A stretch of DNA of 38,069 nucleotides from positions 1 to 38,069 of IMG/VR virus record IMGVR_UViG_3300009285_001483. One strand, given 5' to 3'. Below the pieces are notes generated by a model. The model saw only the letters and a program-made list of their open reading frames with translations. It had not been told where the DNA came from and did no database searches. The stretch's first letter is position 1. Each line of letters opens with the position of its first letter. The translations under genes were made by a program, and so were the position numbers. The DNA comes from a virus. Shown here piece by piece: positions 1 to 6,837 of this stretch.

Positions 1-335
1 GATATTGGTTTATTACTTTTATTTACTAAAGCTTTAACTATCTCTCTAACTCTTTTTGGATTTTTTAATAGTGCGGACCCACAACCACAATCAACTATTT
101 TTTTCATAGGGCAACCCATGTTAAAATCAATCAAATCAACTTTATCTTTTAGCGGGGCTTTGATTTCCTTGTGCCGTTCATCCAGTGCGCTGATTACTTT
201 GCCAATAGTAAAACGATCCGAGCGGGCCTTTTTCTCATCATCAGGATTGGTCAGATCATATACAATGTCATCATAACGCTGTTTAAATTCCTGTAACTTC
301 GCCTCGAACTCATCGAATTCAATAATCTGATTCAT
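1..335 (-). CDS. DUF1351-like phage protein running into a tRNA-dihydrouridine synthase segment (partial)
   Basis: This minus-strand reading frame starts at ATG 335-333 behind a good Shine-Dalgarno (AGGGAGG, 9 nt upstream) and runs off the window edge. The first 70 or so residues are hydrophilic and helical and resemble phage DUF1351-type proteins, which usually sit beside recombination genes; function unknown. From about residue 70 the text changes to DFNMGCPMKKIV, then CGCGSALLKNP and IVKALV, which is the flavin/tRNA-binding core signature of tRNA-dihydrouridine synthases (Dus). The N-terminal part of the Dus TIM barrel that should precede this motif is absent. Either this is a true in-frame fusion, or phage and cellular DNA were joined near position 125-135 during assembly; I favour the second. 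The phage half is more certain than the fusion. Confidence 0.6.
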   Translation of the reverse strand, partial: MNQIIEFDEFEAKLQEFKQRYDDIVYDLTNPDDEKKARSDRFTIGKVISALDERHKEIKAPLKDKVDLIDFNMGCPMKKIVDCGCGSALLKNPKRVREIVKALVNKSNKPI

Positions 336-360
336 TTTAAAGCCTCCCTTGTCCACGTTT

Positions 361-1203
361 CTATATTGAGAATTTCTCTTTATAATCTCGCCGGTAACGT
401 AAAAATTCTTCGTAGTATTTATCAATATCTTCACTGACAACAGGGTTGCCAAATCCGCTTTTGTTTTTGGAATTAAGCGGGATAATTACCATCTGTTTTA
501 CGTCTTTAACACGCTTGTCGTCTGATTTTGAGTACGCAGAAACTTGACAGAAATCCATCTCTTTAGCTTCTCTGCACTTGAAATCAAACACTGTTTTGAT
601 TCCTTTGTACTCTCCGATCATATCGAGTGTTCCAGTGTAAAAATCTTTAATGTTCCAAATCTTAACCTCGTTTTCTTCAAATTTAATATCTTTTCCAAAT
701 TTCTCCATGAACCCTAAAAAGTTTATCTCGCCAAGAGTATCCCAAAGAGCAAGAGAACCTTTTTTAAGAATTATCTTATCTTTGTCGTGTATAAAATCTA
801 AATCCCACTTACCGGTTTTTACCCAATTCCCGATCATAGAGTGAATTGCCGTTCCTCTGCAACCGTACTGAGAAAGCTCATCTTCTTTGACATAAAACTC
901 AGTATCCCAATATAAAATATCCGTAACGTGTGGGTACATTCTTCCGTCCGGTCCTTTGGTAAAACGAAGATTTCCGAATATCTCTTTCAGTTCCTCGGTC
1001 TTTATGTTCTCTCGATCTCGGTTAAACAGATCGTCAAGCTGTGCCTTGATCGTTTTTAGCCGTTCAATACGCTGTTCGTCCGTCATTACTTCGCCATTGG
1101 TTTCAATTATCTCTTTTACACTGTAATGAGGATTATAATTCTCAAACTGCCTGCGCGGTATTTTCCCACTGACGCTTACGGTTATTTCAATTTGTTTAAT
1201 CAA
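361..1203 (-). CDS. PD-(D/E)XK nuclease, RecB/Cas4-like (first of two)
   Basis: The 280-aa product has a lysine- and glutamate-rich N-terminal region (1-80) and a RecB/Cas4-type nuclease core. Visible core residues are H121 in AIHSMIGNW, D194 in the GTLD strand, D207 and K209 in VFDFK, and Q220 and Y224 in QVSAY. This order (H, D, D-x-K, Q-x3-Y) is that of phage exonucleases and Cas4-like enzymes that trim DNA ends during recombination or replication. The start is a TTG whose bases overlap the TGA of the upstream ribbon-helix-helix gene; a GGAG about 8 nt upstream supports it. It is translationally coupled to that gene and followed by the DUF1351-like gene. A second, unrelated-looking member of this superfamily lies at 7284-7997. 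Confidence 0.8.
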   Translation of the reverse strand: MIKQIEITVSVSGKIPRRQFENYNPHYSVKEIIETNGEVMTDEQRIERLKTIKAQLDDLFNRDRENIKTEELKEIFGNLRFTKGPDGRMYPHVTDILYWDTEFYVKEDELSQYGCRGTAIHSMIGNWVKTGKWDLDFIHDKDKIILKKGSLALWDTLGEINFLGFMEKFGKDIKFEENEVKIWNIKDFYTGTLDMIGEYKGIKTVFDFKCREAKEMDFCQVSAYSKSDDKRVKDVKQMVIIPLNSKNKSGFGNPVVSEDIDKYYEEFLRYRRDYKEKFSI

Positions 1204-1343
1204 TTCCGGTCTCCTTTTTGTTTGTTCCGTTCAAAATACGTCTTAAGAATTTCTCTAACCACATGGGAACGGCTGATGCGTTTTCTGTGGGCTTCATTCT
1301 GCACCTTCTTTATTAAATCCGCGTCAACAATATAGATGTTCAT
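1200..1343 (-). CDS. Small ribbon-helix-helix DNA-binding protein
   Basis: This is a 47-aa protein beginning MNIYIVDADLIKKVQNEAHR. A short N-terminal strand (NIYIVDADL) followed by two helices (IKKVQNEAHRKR and SRSHVVREILKTYFERN) with the turn RISRS between them is the layout of Arc/CopG-type ribbon-helix-helix repressors, which bind operators as dimers. The start has a strong Shine-Dalgarno (AAAGGGGTGATCAA before ATG). The TGA stop overlaps the TTG start of the downstream nuclease. A likely role is autoregulation or control of the distal early operon; no operator was identified. Confidence 0.65.
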   Translation of the reverse strand: MNIYIVDADLIKKVQNEAHRKRISRSHVVREILKTYFERNKQKGDRN

Positions 1344-1376
1344 TTGATCACCCCTTTATGTCGGTAAGATAGCATA

Positions 1377-1637
1377 CTAGCCCAAACCTGTCAAGAACTT
1401 TTTTCTTTTATTTCCTTCCAAGACGACAACTTGCATTTGTTCTTTTACAAGTCTTATAATTTCGTCCAAGTCCGAATTAGCTTCAGCCGATAAATTATCC
1501 CTATTCAGACCGCATAAGAGCAACAACTCCTTTTTATGAAATTTATACTGATCCCGTAACCATTCGAGTTTTTCTTCTTCAAAACTTATTATAGAACGCT
1601 TCCTTTTTCTTTCTAGCCCAAAACGGGTAGTTATCAT
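1377..1637 (-). CDS. Small charged helical protein, unknown function
   Basis: This 86-aa frame is rich in K, R and E, with a helical centre (EEEKLEWLRDQYKFHKKELLLLC) and no known motif. Its first 59 bases overlap the end of the upstream helicase gene in another frame, longer than the other overlaps in this operon. No in-frame alternative start lies just after the overlap, and the Shine-Dalgarno is weak (GGAA about 12 nt upstream). It fills what would otherwise be a 235-base gap in a tightly packed operon, which is the main reason for calling it. Confidence 0.5.
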   Translation of the reverse strand: MITTRFGLERKRKRSIISFEEEKLEWLRDQYKFHKKELLLLCGLNRDNLSAEANSDLDEIIRLVKEQMQVVVLEGNKRKKFLTGLG

Positions 1638-2634
1638 CCTGAATCATTTCCGGTTCGCCTTGAGGATTAACCCAATACAAATCGTAATTTTCGGCGTATT
1701 CTTTCGTTTTGTTATCAAAATCAATCAAGGCGCATAAGGTTTGAGGTATTCCAGCCCTGCTCTTTGCGTAACGTATGAAAGTCGGGTAAACCATCGTATG
1801 ATAATCGTATTTTGAATAACACGGTGTAAGAAGGATTGTTGTTGATGAAATTTTGGCTATATTTGAAGTCCCGTGCAAATCTTCTATGTCGGGTATTCCA
1901 CGATCCCTTGTCTTTTTTCTTAAATGTGAAATCAAGGCTACTGGAGTAGATAGTTCTTCGGTGTATCTTTTTATCTCTCGCATAATCCTTGTGGTGTGTA
2001 TATTTTCATTGTCATTTGAAACATTATCAAAATAATGAAGGTGGTCTATCACTATCAAGTCAAACTCTGATCTATATTCTTTAACCCCAAAAGGATTGGC
2101 TTCGCACGGCTCTTGAACATAAACGCTTCTTATATTCATTTCCAACCCTTTCATTATCCCGTCAATATCGTTCATGTTTTCCTTCTCAAACACAAAAAGT
2201 CTATTGCTTAATTTTTCGTTTATGTATGCTTCGGCCTGATTTTCGAGATCGTTTACTATCGGATCTTCTATTTTTCCCAAAACGTAATTTGGGTAACTCA
2301 TGTCCATAGGATGTCCGTTTAACCAAAATTTGTTTCGATAGTAATTCTGACTTATATGGTTAAATTTTAACCTACGCCAAACCTCGTCCTTGTCTCCTTC
2401 AAGAGATATTAGGGCCACCTTTTTGCCGTTGGCCGAATTTCTAAAAGCTAACTGATTGGCTAGTTCTGATTTTCCTATTCCAGAATCCGCCCCTATAACC
2501 ACAAGCTCTGACCGCATGAGCCCTCCTAAAGCGTCATCAAGCGGTTTTATGAAGAATTTACAATGATTCTCTTTTTTAAGTGATTCTCGCCTTATTCTTT
2601 CCCGTTGCATCCCTTCAAAAGCATGAATAAACAT
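1579..2634 (-). CDS. DnaB/gp4-type helicase-like ATPase without N-terminal domain
   Basis: The 351-aa protein consists of a RecA-fold core of superfamily 4 helicases. Walker A is G48-ADSGIGKS-56 and Walker B is LIVID (193-197). The SHLRK motif (about 236-240) and the following PDIEDLHGTSNI (about 248-259) match the conserved region of DnaB/Twinkle/T7 gp4-type helicases that couples nucleotide state to DNA. No primase or DnaB N-terminal helical domain is present. The ATG overlaps the TGA of the preceding DnaB-like gene by one base (TGATG), and AAGG lies 7 nt upstream, so translation is probably coupled. It could be a second helicase, a helicase partner or loader, or a recombination ATPase; the fold is clear but the role is not. 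Confidence 0.8.
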   Translation of the reverse strand: MFIHAFEGMQRERIRRESLKKENHCKFFIKPLDDALGGLMRSELVVIGADSGIGKSELANQLAFRNSANGKKVALISLEGDKDEVWRRLKFNHISQNYYRNKFWLNGHPMDMSYPNYVLGKIEDPIVNDLENQAEAYINEKLSNRLFVFEKENMNDIDGIMKGLEMNIRSVYVQEPCEANPFGVKEYRSEFDLIVIDHLHYFDNVSNDNENIHTTRIMREIKRYTEELSTPVALISHLRKKTRDRGIPDIEDLHGTSNIAKISSTTILLTPCYSKYDYHTMVYPTFIRYAKSRAGIPQTLCALIDFDNKTKEYAENYDLYWVNPQGEPEMIQDDNYPFWARKKKEAFYNKF

Positions 2635-4256
2635 CAGTAAACCTTTATCTTTTCTGGTTTTGCGCTTTCAGCCATAAACTCAGCCCATTTTTTATTTCCC
2701 AAAGTTTCAAGTGTCCAGCTATAACCCTTTTCTTTTGCGTCTTTATTTAACCAATCAATGCCTTTTTTTATAAGTCCAATATCTTGTGTTGTTTGAAGTA
2801 ATTTTTTGCCTGCCGACATAAATCTCGGCCATTCTCCGGCAGACACATTTTCTTTTAAAAACCCTTTTGTTGTTAGGTAGTGCCCCACAAGTTCTTTTAT
2901 CTCCGCGTTGAAGTTTGCTTGCGGTTTGCTTGGAGTTTGCTTGCGATTTGCTTCTTTCTCTTCCTCTTCGTTCTTCTTTATATTACTCTTACTCTTTATC
3001 TGTGTAACGGATTCGTTACGGACTTCACCATTTTCCGTTACGATGTCTAAAAAGTTGTGTAACATTTGTATTGTTAAGGACATTTGACGCTTTTTTATAT
3101 CAAAACCTTTTTGGGAGTGGCGAGACTTAACAAGACGTAACCGTGTTTCATATTTTATTGCGTTCAAAACACTTTGGTCTTTTCCGTTTATTTCTTTTTC
3201 GTACAGATACAGCCCAATATCTGCGGAGTTTGCTATTTCTTTCGAGCTTGCTATGTTTTCGATTTTGATTGAGCCGGATTTTGACGAGGCTTTGTCAACT
3301 TGTGCAGGTGTAATGATTGGTTTATTGAGATTAAGAGCACCACGTTTCAGTTTGAGAACCATTTGGCGGAGACGTTCTGTTTCGTTTTCTTTTCCTTTTG
3401 GGTCGGCAAGAAGTTGTAAATAATCCACCATGATGATGTCCGGATTGTAGTTTATTGCTTCGCTTAACACGTCTTCGGACGTGATCGAACCGGAGGAAAT
3501 GATTGTGAGATTGAGCGCGGAAAGTTCAGTAACAGTTTTTCCCAAAAAATCTTTTTGAACTGCTCTTTCCGTGATTTCTTGAACACTAAAATTTCCATAA
3601 ATTGGAACAAGCCTGTCTATCAGTTCGTTCACTCCCATTTCAAGCGAGAAAAATAGGATTGACTTTCCAGCTTTTGTCATGGACACCGCCATGTTGATAA
3701 GTAAGTTGGTTTTTCCCACATTGGTGTCTGCGACAATGACAGCTAATTCGGACCCGCGAAAACCGCCAAGCACGCGATCTAACGCAGGAAATCCTGTCTT
3801 TGCAACATATTCAACAGGCTTGTCATACGCTTCGAGCCATGAGTGAAACATGGTGTTTGCGTGGTGTACTTCGTATTTCTTTTGTGATGTATCGGAATGT
3901 AATAGTTGCTCTTTGAGTTCGATGAGAACGCCGAGCTTATTTTTTGGTTCTGCTTCTGAAAAAAGAGCAAAATACCGTGAAAACAATTTATCAAATTGCG
4001 CCAATCGGTATTTGTCTTCCGCCTCTTCTTTGTATTCTTGAAATTCCGCTTTAGTGAGAAGGTTTGTTGTCGCAGCTATTTCGATATTTATTGGTGAGTA
4101 AAAAGTGCCTTCGGCAAGTCGGTCAAAGTTAATTGGCTTGTTTTCAGCAAAGCGTTTTCGTAGTGTTGTGTAAACAATACGATCTTGTTCGGATAAGACG
4201 TTGGGGTTGATTGTTTCTTTCGGGTTGTTGATGATGTAGGCTAGTAGGAGGTTCAT
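2634..4256 (-). CDS. Replicative DnaB-like helicase with C-terminal extension
   Basis: The 540-aa protein has a short N-terminal helical region (about 1-120), a RecA-type helicase core (about 150-405) and an extra C-terminal part. Walker A is ADTNVGKT (176-183), with alanine where glycine is usual; Walker B is IIMVD (about 274-278), continuing as DYLQLL, the hallmark of DnaB. A basic VKSRH segment (376-380) is in the usual arginine-finger region. Residues about 410-455 form a charged, low-complexity linker (many K, E, N, Q), and about 455-540 look like a separate helical domain, possibly for contacting the initiator or DNA. In phages this enzyme unwinds the fork ahead of the polymerase. It lies just downstream of the replisome organizer, as expected for an initiator-helicase pair. 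Confidence 0.88.
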   Translation of the reverse strand: MNLLLAYIINNPKETINPNVLSEQDRIVYTTLRKRFAENKPINFDRLAEGTFYSPINIEIAATTNLLTKAEFQEYKEEAEDKYRLAQFDKLFSRYFALFSEAEPKNKLGVLIELKEQLLHSDTSQKKYEVHHANTMFHSWLEAYDKPVEYVAKTGFPALDRVLGGFRGSELAVIVADTNVGKTNLLINMAVSMTKAGKSILFFSLEMGVNELIDRLVPIYGNFSVQEITERAVQKDFLGKTVTELSALNLTIISSGSITSEDVLSEAINYNPDIIMVDYLQLLADPKGKENETERLRQMVLKLKRGALNLNKPIITPAQVDKASSKSGSIKIENIASSKEIANSADIGLYLYEKEINGKDQSVLNAIKYETRLRLVKSRHSQKGFDIKKRQMSLTIQMLHNFLDIVTENGEVRNESVTQIKSKSNIKKNEEEEKEANRKQTPSKPQANFNAEIKELVGHYLTTKGFLKENVSAGEWPRFMSAGKKLLQTTQDIGLIKKGIDWLNKDAKEKGYSWTLETLGNKKWAEFMAESAKPEKIKVY

Positions 4257-4310
4257 ATTTGCGATTTAAGGCGTGTTAATGGTGGGGGGTGCACTCTGAT
4301 TAGATTTTTA

Positions 4311-4344
4311 CATATAAAACGCTCCTAGTGGCCTTTTTGAGCGT
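4311..4344 (-). terminator. Weak terminator-like hairpin after replisome organizer
   Basis: Between the organizer stop (4356) and the helicase start (4256), arms GAGCGT (4339-4344) and ACGCTC (4319-4324) form a 6-bp stem. On the minus strand it is followed by TTTTATATG. It may partly terminate organizer transcripts and so reduce helicase expression. The stem is short and the loop is 14 nt, so this is a tentative call. Confidence 0.4.
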
Positions 4345-4355
4345 CTAGCGCGTTG

Positions 4356-5156
4356 CTACAACTGTTTTCGCCAATCAGAATAGATAAGATTCCAGTTTTC
4401 GCAGATTGTTAGAAGTTTCATTTTTTTCCAACCCTGTTTATCAGAAAACTTTTTAGCTATGTTAATCCTTGCCCGTATCTCTTCGTCAATTTTTACTGGA
4501 TCAGTGTGGATTTTTCGCGCCAGTTCGATCATGTCTTTAACGGCTCTTTGGTAGGCGTAGAACGCGCCTTTGGTTTCCGGTACTTTGAATTGAGCCATGT
4601 AGTACCGAGCAATGCCTGTGATGAATCCTCTTGGAAGTTTTACCTCTGAATCTGTTTGCTCGATTTCTTCGCCGTTTTTATCAACTTCAATTGTTGGTTC
4701 TTCAAACATAGATTTTTTCTGTGCGGCGTTAGCCGCTATATTATTTAAGTTTAAGTTTAAGTTTAAGTGTGATAGCCTATGATAGGCTATGTATAGGCTA
4801 TCTGTTGTACAAATATATTCTTTTACTTCTTTGCTAAGGTCAGCCCAAAAACGCTCAATCCCTTTTTTTACTTTTGGGTTCAAAGATTGATTTTTCAAAA
4901 AGTTCACCAAAATAATATGATTTTCAAAATATGAGAGTTTTTTAGCCTTTGATAGGCTATCTATAGCCTTTCGGATTTCATCTTCTTTAAGGCCGGATTC
5001 AAACACCATTGTTGCTATAGTTATTTCATAAATACCAAGAATGTTTGTGTGTTCATTCGTTAAAAGATAAAGAAAAAACAACTTTTCCTCTTTTTCTAAG
5101 GTTTGTATAAAAGCGTCACTCCAAAATTTTGTTTGAATATATCGTGCTTTTGCCAT
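4356..5156 (-). CDS. Phage replisome organizer / replication initiator
   Basis: The 266-aa product starts MAKARYIQTKFWSDAFIQTL and continues with EEKLFFLYLLTNEHTNILGIYE. This N-terminus is typical of phage replisome organizers: a winged-helix domain that binds the origin, with a C-terminal part that recruits the helicase. ATG 5156 is preferred over upstream GTG/TTG starts because it begins exactly at the conserved family N-terminus, though it lacks a Shine-Dalgarno. The coding sequence contains two arrays of 9-bp iterons (4771-4802 and 4941-4972) and a TTTAAG tandem repeat that encodes alternating L and N (about residues 130-138). This recalls the lambdoid arrangement in which the origin lies inside the initiator gene. 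Next genes downstream: DnaB-like helicase and a second helicase-like ATPase. Confidence 0.75.
   Translation of the reverse strand: MAKARYIQTKFWSDAFIQTLEKEEKLFFLYLLTNEHTNILGIYEITIATMVFESGLKEDEIRKAIDSLSKAKKLSYFENHIILVNFLKNQSLNPKVKKGIERFWADLSKEVKEYICTTDSLYIAYHRLSHLNLNLNLNNIAANAAQKKSMFEEPTIEVDKNGEEIEQTDSEVKLPRGFITGIARYYMAQFKVPETKGAFYAYQRAVKDMIELARKIHTDPVKIDEEIRARINIAKKFSDKQGWKKMKLLTICENWNLIYSDWRKQL
4743..4768. repeat. AT-rich TTTAAG tandem repeat beside the iterons
   Basis: Four near-perfect copies of a 6-bp AT-rich unit (TTTAAG on the plus strand) lie inside the replisome organizer gene, directly next to iteron array A. They encode the alternating LN stretch. An AT-rich tandem repeat flanking iterons is the usual layout of a DNA unwinding element at iteron-type origins. 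Confidence 0.75.
4771..4802. repeat. Iteron array A (three 9-bp sites), candidate replication origin
   Basis: Three copies of the odd palindrome ATAGSCTAT lie at 4772-4780, 4782-4790 and 4793-4801, with start-to-start spacing of 10 then 11 bp, so all face the same side of the helix. Array B at 4941-4972 has the same 10/11 spacing and related sites. The arrays sit within the initiator gene and next to the TTTAAG repeat. This is the best origin candidate in the window. Confidence 0.7.
4941..4972. repeat. Iteron array B (three 9-bp sites), partner of array A
   Basis: Sites TTAGCCTTT (4942-4950), ATAGGCTAT (4952-4960) and ATAGCCTTT (4963-4971) repeat the 10/11-bp spacing of array A, about 170 bp away. 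Only the central site matches the consensus fully. The two arrays are read in different codon frames within the organizer gene, so their similarity is at the DNA level and is not explained by a repeated peptide. Confidence 0.65.
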
Positions 5157-5161
5157 ACAAA

Positions 5162-5249
5162 AAAATCTATCGGGGACTCTCAACGTGTCCACTCCTCTTA
5201 CGGGGAGCCACCGATTTTACGGTGTCGTTGCGAGTCCTTGATAGATTTT
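5162..5249. promoter_or_regulatory. Large branched hairpin before the replisome organizer
   Basis: Arms 5162-5185 and 5226-5249 pair over 24 positions: an outer 10 bp perfect (AAAATCTATC / GATAGATTTT), then 14 more with one mismatch and two G.U pairs when read as plus-strand RNA. Inside are two further hairpins, 5192-5197/5202-5207 (loop TTAC) and 5209-5213/5220-5224 (loop ATTTTA), giving a three-way junction. On the minus strand the long stem is followed by seven T and, two bases later, the organizer ATG, so it could act as an attenuator or translation block. All three wobble pairs are G.U only on the plus strand, which hints at a counter-transcribed RNA. It lies in the leader downstream of the promoter at 5289. 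Confidence 0.65.
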
Positions 5250-5288
5250 GTATAGGTAAGATTTTGGACATATAAATTGTGAAATTAT

Positions 5289-5297
5289 ATTATACCA
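5289..5297 (-). promoter_or_regulatory. Extended -10 promoter for replisome organizer
   Basis: On the minus strand GTGTGGTATAAT gives a perfect -10 (TATAAT) with the TGn extension. No good -35 is seen 16-18 bp upstream, which is acceptable for extended -10 promoters. Transcription would start near 5282 and give a leader of about 125 nt containing the branched hairpin. The same GTGGTATAnT core occurs at the two plus-strand promoters near 8195 and 8560. Confidence 0.55.
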
Positions 5298-5305
5298 CAC
5301 AACAA

Positions 5306-5530
5306 TCATTTTATGCTGTGGACAATTCTTTCTCTTTTCTTGCATTCCTTACAAGAAGAATAGAGTTTTTTTGTGACTTTGTTTGTTTCTGTCACAACGA
5401 CAGCACAACGTTTACATAAGCCATCTCGTCTTCGTTTTCCGTAAAGGCGTTTTGCTCTTTTTGCACCAGTTTTTGGCACGTAACTTTTCTTTTTTATCAA
5501 AATTATTAACCCAAATAGTTTGAATAACAT
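5306..5530 (-). CDS. Small basic zinc-ribbon-like protein
   Basis: This frame of up to 74 aa has a very basic middle (KTGAKRAKRLYGKRRRDG) and two cysteine pairs, CKRC and CKEC, about 22 residues apart. That spacing suggests one zinc-binding knuckle. Such small phage proteins often bind nucleic acid, but the function here is unknown. The N-terminal 12 or so residues are hydrophobic and may not be translated; a GTG codon at SYVPKTG is an alternative start. It lies between the HNH-like gene and the internal promoter. Confidence 0.55.
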   Translation of the reverse strand: MLFKLFGLIILIKKKSYVPKTGAKRAKRLYGKRRRDGLCKRCAVVVTETNKVTKKLYSSCKECKKRERIVHSIK

Positions 5531-5551
5531 ATTTTGATAAAATGATATATA

Positions 5552-5863
5552 TTATTGGTTATCAGGAACGTATATAATCCCGTCCGGATCATCGTACTCA
5601 ACGGCTTCGACTCTTTTTCCACTGCGTTCCTCGGCTTCGTGGTGCGAGACACAACCAAAGATGACGCTACTCGGATCAAGAATCCACTCATCTGACTTGC
5701 CGTTGCGCGTGCTGCGGTGCAAAAAGTTCGACCACTTCGCCTCTGCGATGTACTTGCCACAGCGTGCTCCGTCAATAAGTGCTTCGCAGCGATTATCAGC
5801 ACGAGAAATAACGGCGTGGCATGTTTTTCTATATTTTGCCAGGTTACTCGCTGATTTCTTCAT
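5552..5863 (-). CDS. HNH-like zinc-binding protein
   Basis: The 103-aa product has CEAL...CGKYI, then WSNFLHRSTR, and CVSHHEAEERSGKRVE. Cysteine pairs around a central histidine and a C-terminal HHE motif resemble small HNH-type, zinc-binding phage nucleases or decayed relatives of them. The classical HNH spacing is not complete, so nuclease activity is uncertain. The gene sits directly downstream of the Dam-type methyltransferase. It has no Shine-Dalgarno. Confidence 0.5.
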   Translation of the reverse strand: MKKSASNLAKYRKTCHAVISRADNRCEALIDGARCGKYIAEAKWSNFLHRSTRNGKSDEWILDPSSVIFGCVSHHEAEERSGKRVEAVEYDDPDGIIYVPDNQ

Positions 5864-5878
5864 AATTTTTTGTAATAA

Positions 5879-6283
5879 TTATTCAAAAATAACTATCATA
5901 TTCGCAAAAGGTGCTGTATTAGAATGTTCACCAAACTTTAGTCTCCCTTTAATAAACCTAATTTCTTTTGCCGTCGGCAACACCACTTCGTGGAACCATT
6001 TGACATCTGTATAAGCAGGAAGTAAAAAGACAGCCAATTCAGTATTTCCTAGTTGTATTTCGTTTATTGCTTTTTCTAACCAAGAACGGATTGCTTTCCC
6101 GTAGGGTGGATTTATATAACAACGCCCCCCCCACTTTGTGTTTAGCCCATCTGATTTTGGAGTTGGGTTTAGCGGGCACGGATCAAAGTTAAAATGAAAT
6201 TCATCATTTAATTGTTTGTAAAATCCACTCGGTGTCTTTTCGTTTACGTCGAAAGTTTTGTATGTATTGCTGTTTTTTGCCAT
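5879..6283 (-). CDS. Phage DNA N6-adenine methyltransferase (Dam type)
   Basis: The 134-aa protein contains the conserved phage Dam architecture: TPSGFYKQLNDEF near the N-terminus, FDPCPLN (about 33-39), the catalytic NPPYG (58-62), LLPAYTDVKWFHEVVLP (about 88-103) and IRFIKGRLKFG (about 108-118). The NPPY tetrad binds the target adenine, so the enzyme should methylate the N6 position using S-adenosylmethionine. Likely roles are protection from host restriction or marking of viral DNA. The length is normal for this family. It is spaced by only a few bases from its neighbours in the early operon. Confidence 0.85.
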   Translation of the reverse strand: MAKNSNTYKTFDVNEKTPSGFYKQLNDEFHFNFDPCPLNPTPKSDGLNTKWGGRCYINPPYGKAIRSWLEKAINEIQLGNTELAVFLLPAYTDVKWFHEVVLPTAKEIRFIKGRLKFGEHSNTAPFANMIVIFE

Positions 6284-6288
6284 ATTTT

Positions 6289-6480
6289 TTAGTTTATATC
6301 TTCATACACACGTTTCTTTTTTTTCACTGGCTTCAACACAATGTGTTTCCCAAAAAGCATAATTGGCAACGTTCCTTCATTATCCGCAACAGCAGGATTC
6401 TCAATGAGACACGCGATGATGTGGGCGAATGCGTCGTTTTTTGTTTTGATTCCTGTGCGTTTGTACGATGGTTCAAACAT
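6289..6480 (-). CDS. Small early protein, unknown function
   Basis: This is a 63-aa frame with a basic C-terminal half (VLKPVKKKKRVYED). It overlaps the preceding NinB-like gene by 8 bases and ends just before the methyltransferase, as expected for a real gene in this compact operon. No motif was recognised. Confidence 0.6.
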   Translation of the reverse strand: MFEPSYKRTGIKTKNDAFAHIIACLIENPAVADNEGTLPIMLFGKHIVLKPVKKKKRVYEDIN

Positions 6481-6835
6481 ATTCGTTAGGTAATGGAATA
6501 GTTATCTGATAATTTTCCGCAAAATACAGGCGAATTTTGTTGTAGTATTCTTCTGCCTCTTTGGTAGAAAGAGTCATGGTGCTTTTGTGCTCGCGTGGTA
6601 AAAACATCATCTTGCACACCTCGTGCACTTCGAGTGGATCATTGCCTGTTTCGCGTGATATAATGTTTATAATACAGCCAAAATAGTACCGGTGCTGTGC
6701 TTCTGATTTAGTCTTACCAAGCTCTTTCACAATCACCTCAACCGACTTTCCATTGAACTTTTGCAGGGAAGAACGAAAAGCCGCAGCATTTCGCATGAGG
6801 AGTTTTCCGTCTTCAACTTGGCCTACAAAGTACAT
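6473..6835 (-). CDS. NinB-like recombination-associated phage protein
   Basis: The 120-aa product contains a strand-rich N-terminus with GKSVEVIVKEL, then KSEAQHRYYFGCIINII, EVHEVCKMMFLP, a STMTLSTKEAEEYYNKIR segment and a C-terminal ITIPLPNEY. This order (QxRYYxG, EVHExxKxxF, T/S-rich loop, helix, IPLPN) is a common phage pattern often annotated as NinB-like or as a recombination accessory protein that binds ssDNA. It lies beside the SSB and a RecB-like nuclease, which fits. The family assignment is from memory of the pattern. Confidence 0.5.
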   Translation of the reverse strand: MYFVGQVEDGKLLMRNAAAFRSSLQKFNGKSVEVIVKELGKTKSEAQHRYYFGCIINIISRETGNDPLEVHEVCKMMFLPREHKSTMTLSTKEAEEYYNKIRLYFAENYQITIPLPNEYV

Positions 6836-6837
6836 AC

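Noticed and set aside
4741-4972. CRISPR-like array
   Set aside because: Units are 9 bp with 1-2 bp gaps and no spacers; they fit iterons instead.
5157-5192. GTG (5192) or TTG start for the replisome organizer
   Set aside because: They have a better Shine-Dalgarno nearby (AGGAG), but would add 12 or fewer residues that do not match the family N-terminus and lie within the hairpin.
4318-5250. Insertion sequence or MITE reading of the 88-bp inverted repeat at 5162-5249
   Set aside because: No target-site duplication was seen and the element sits precisely in the initiator leader, so a regulatory hairpin is more likely.
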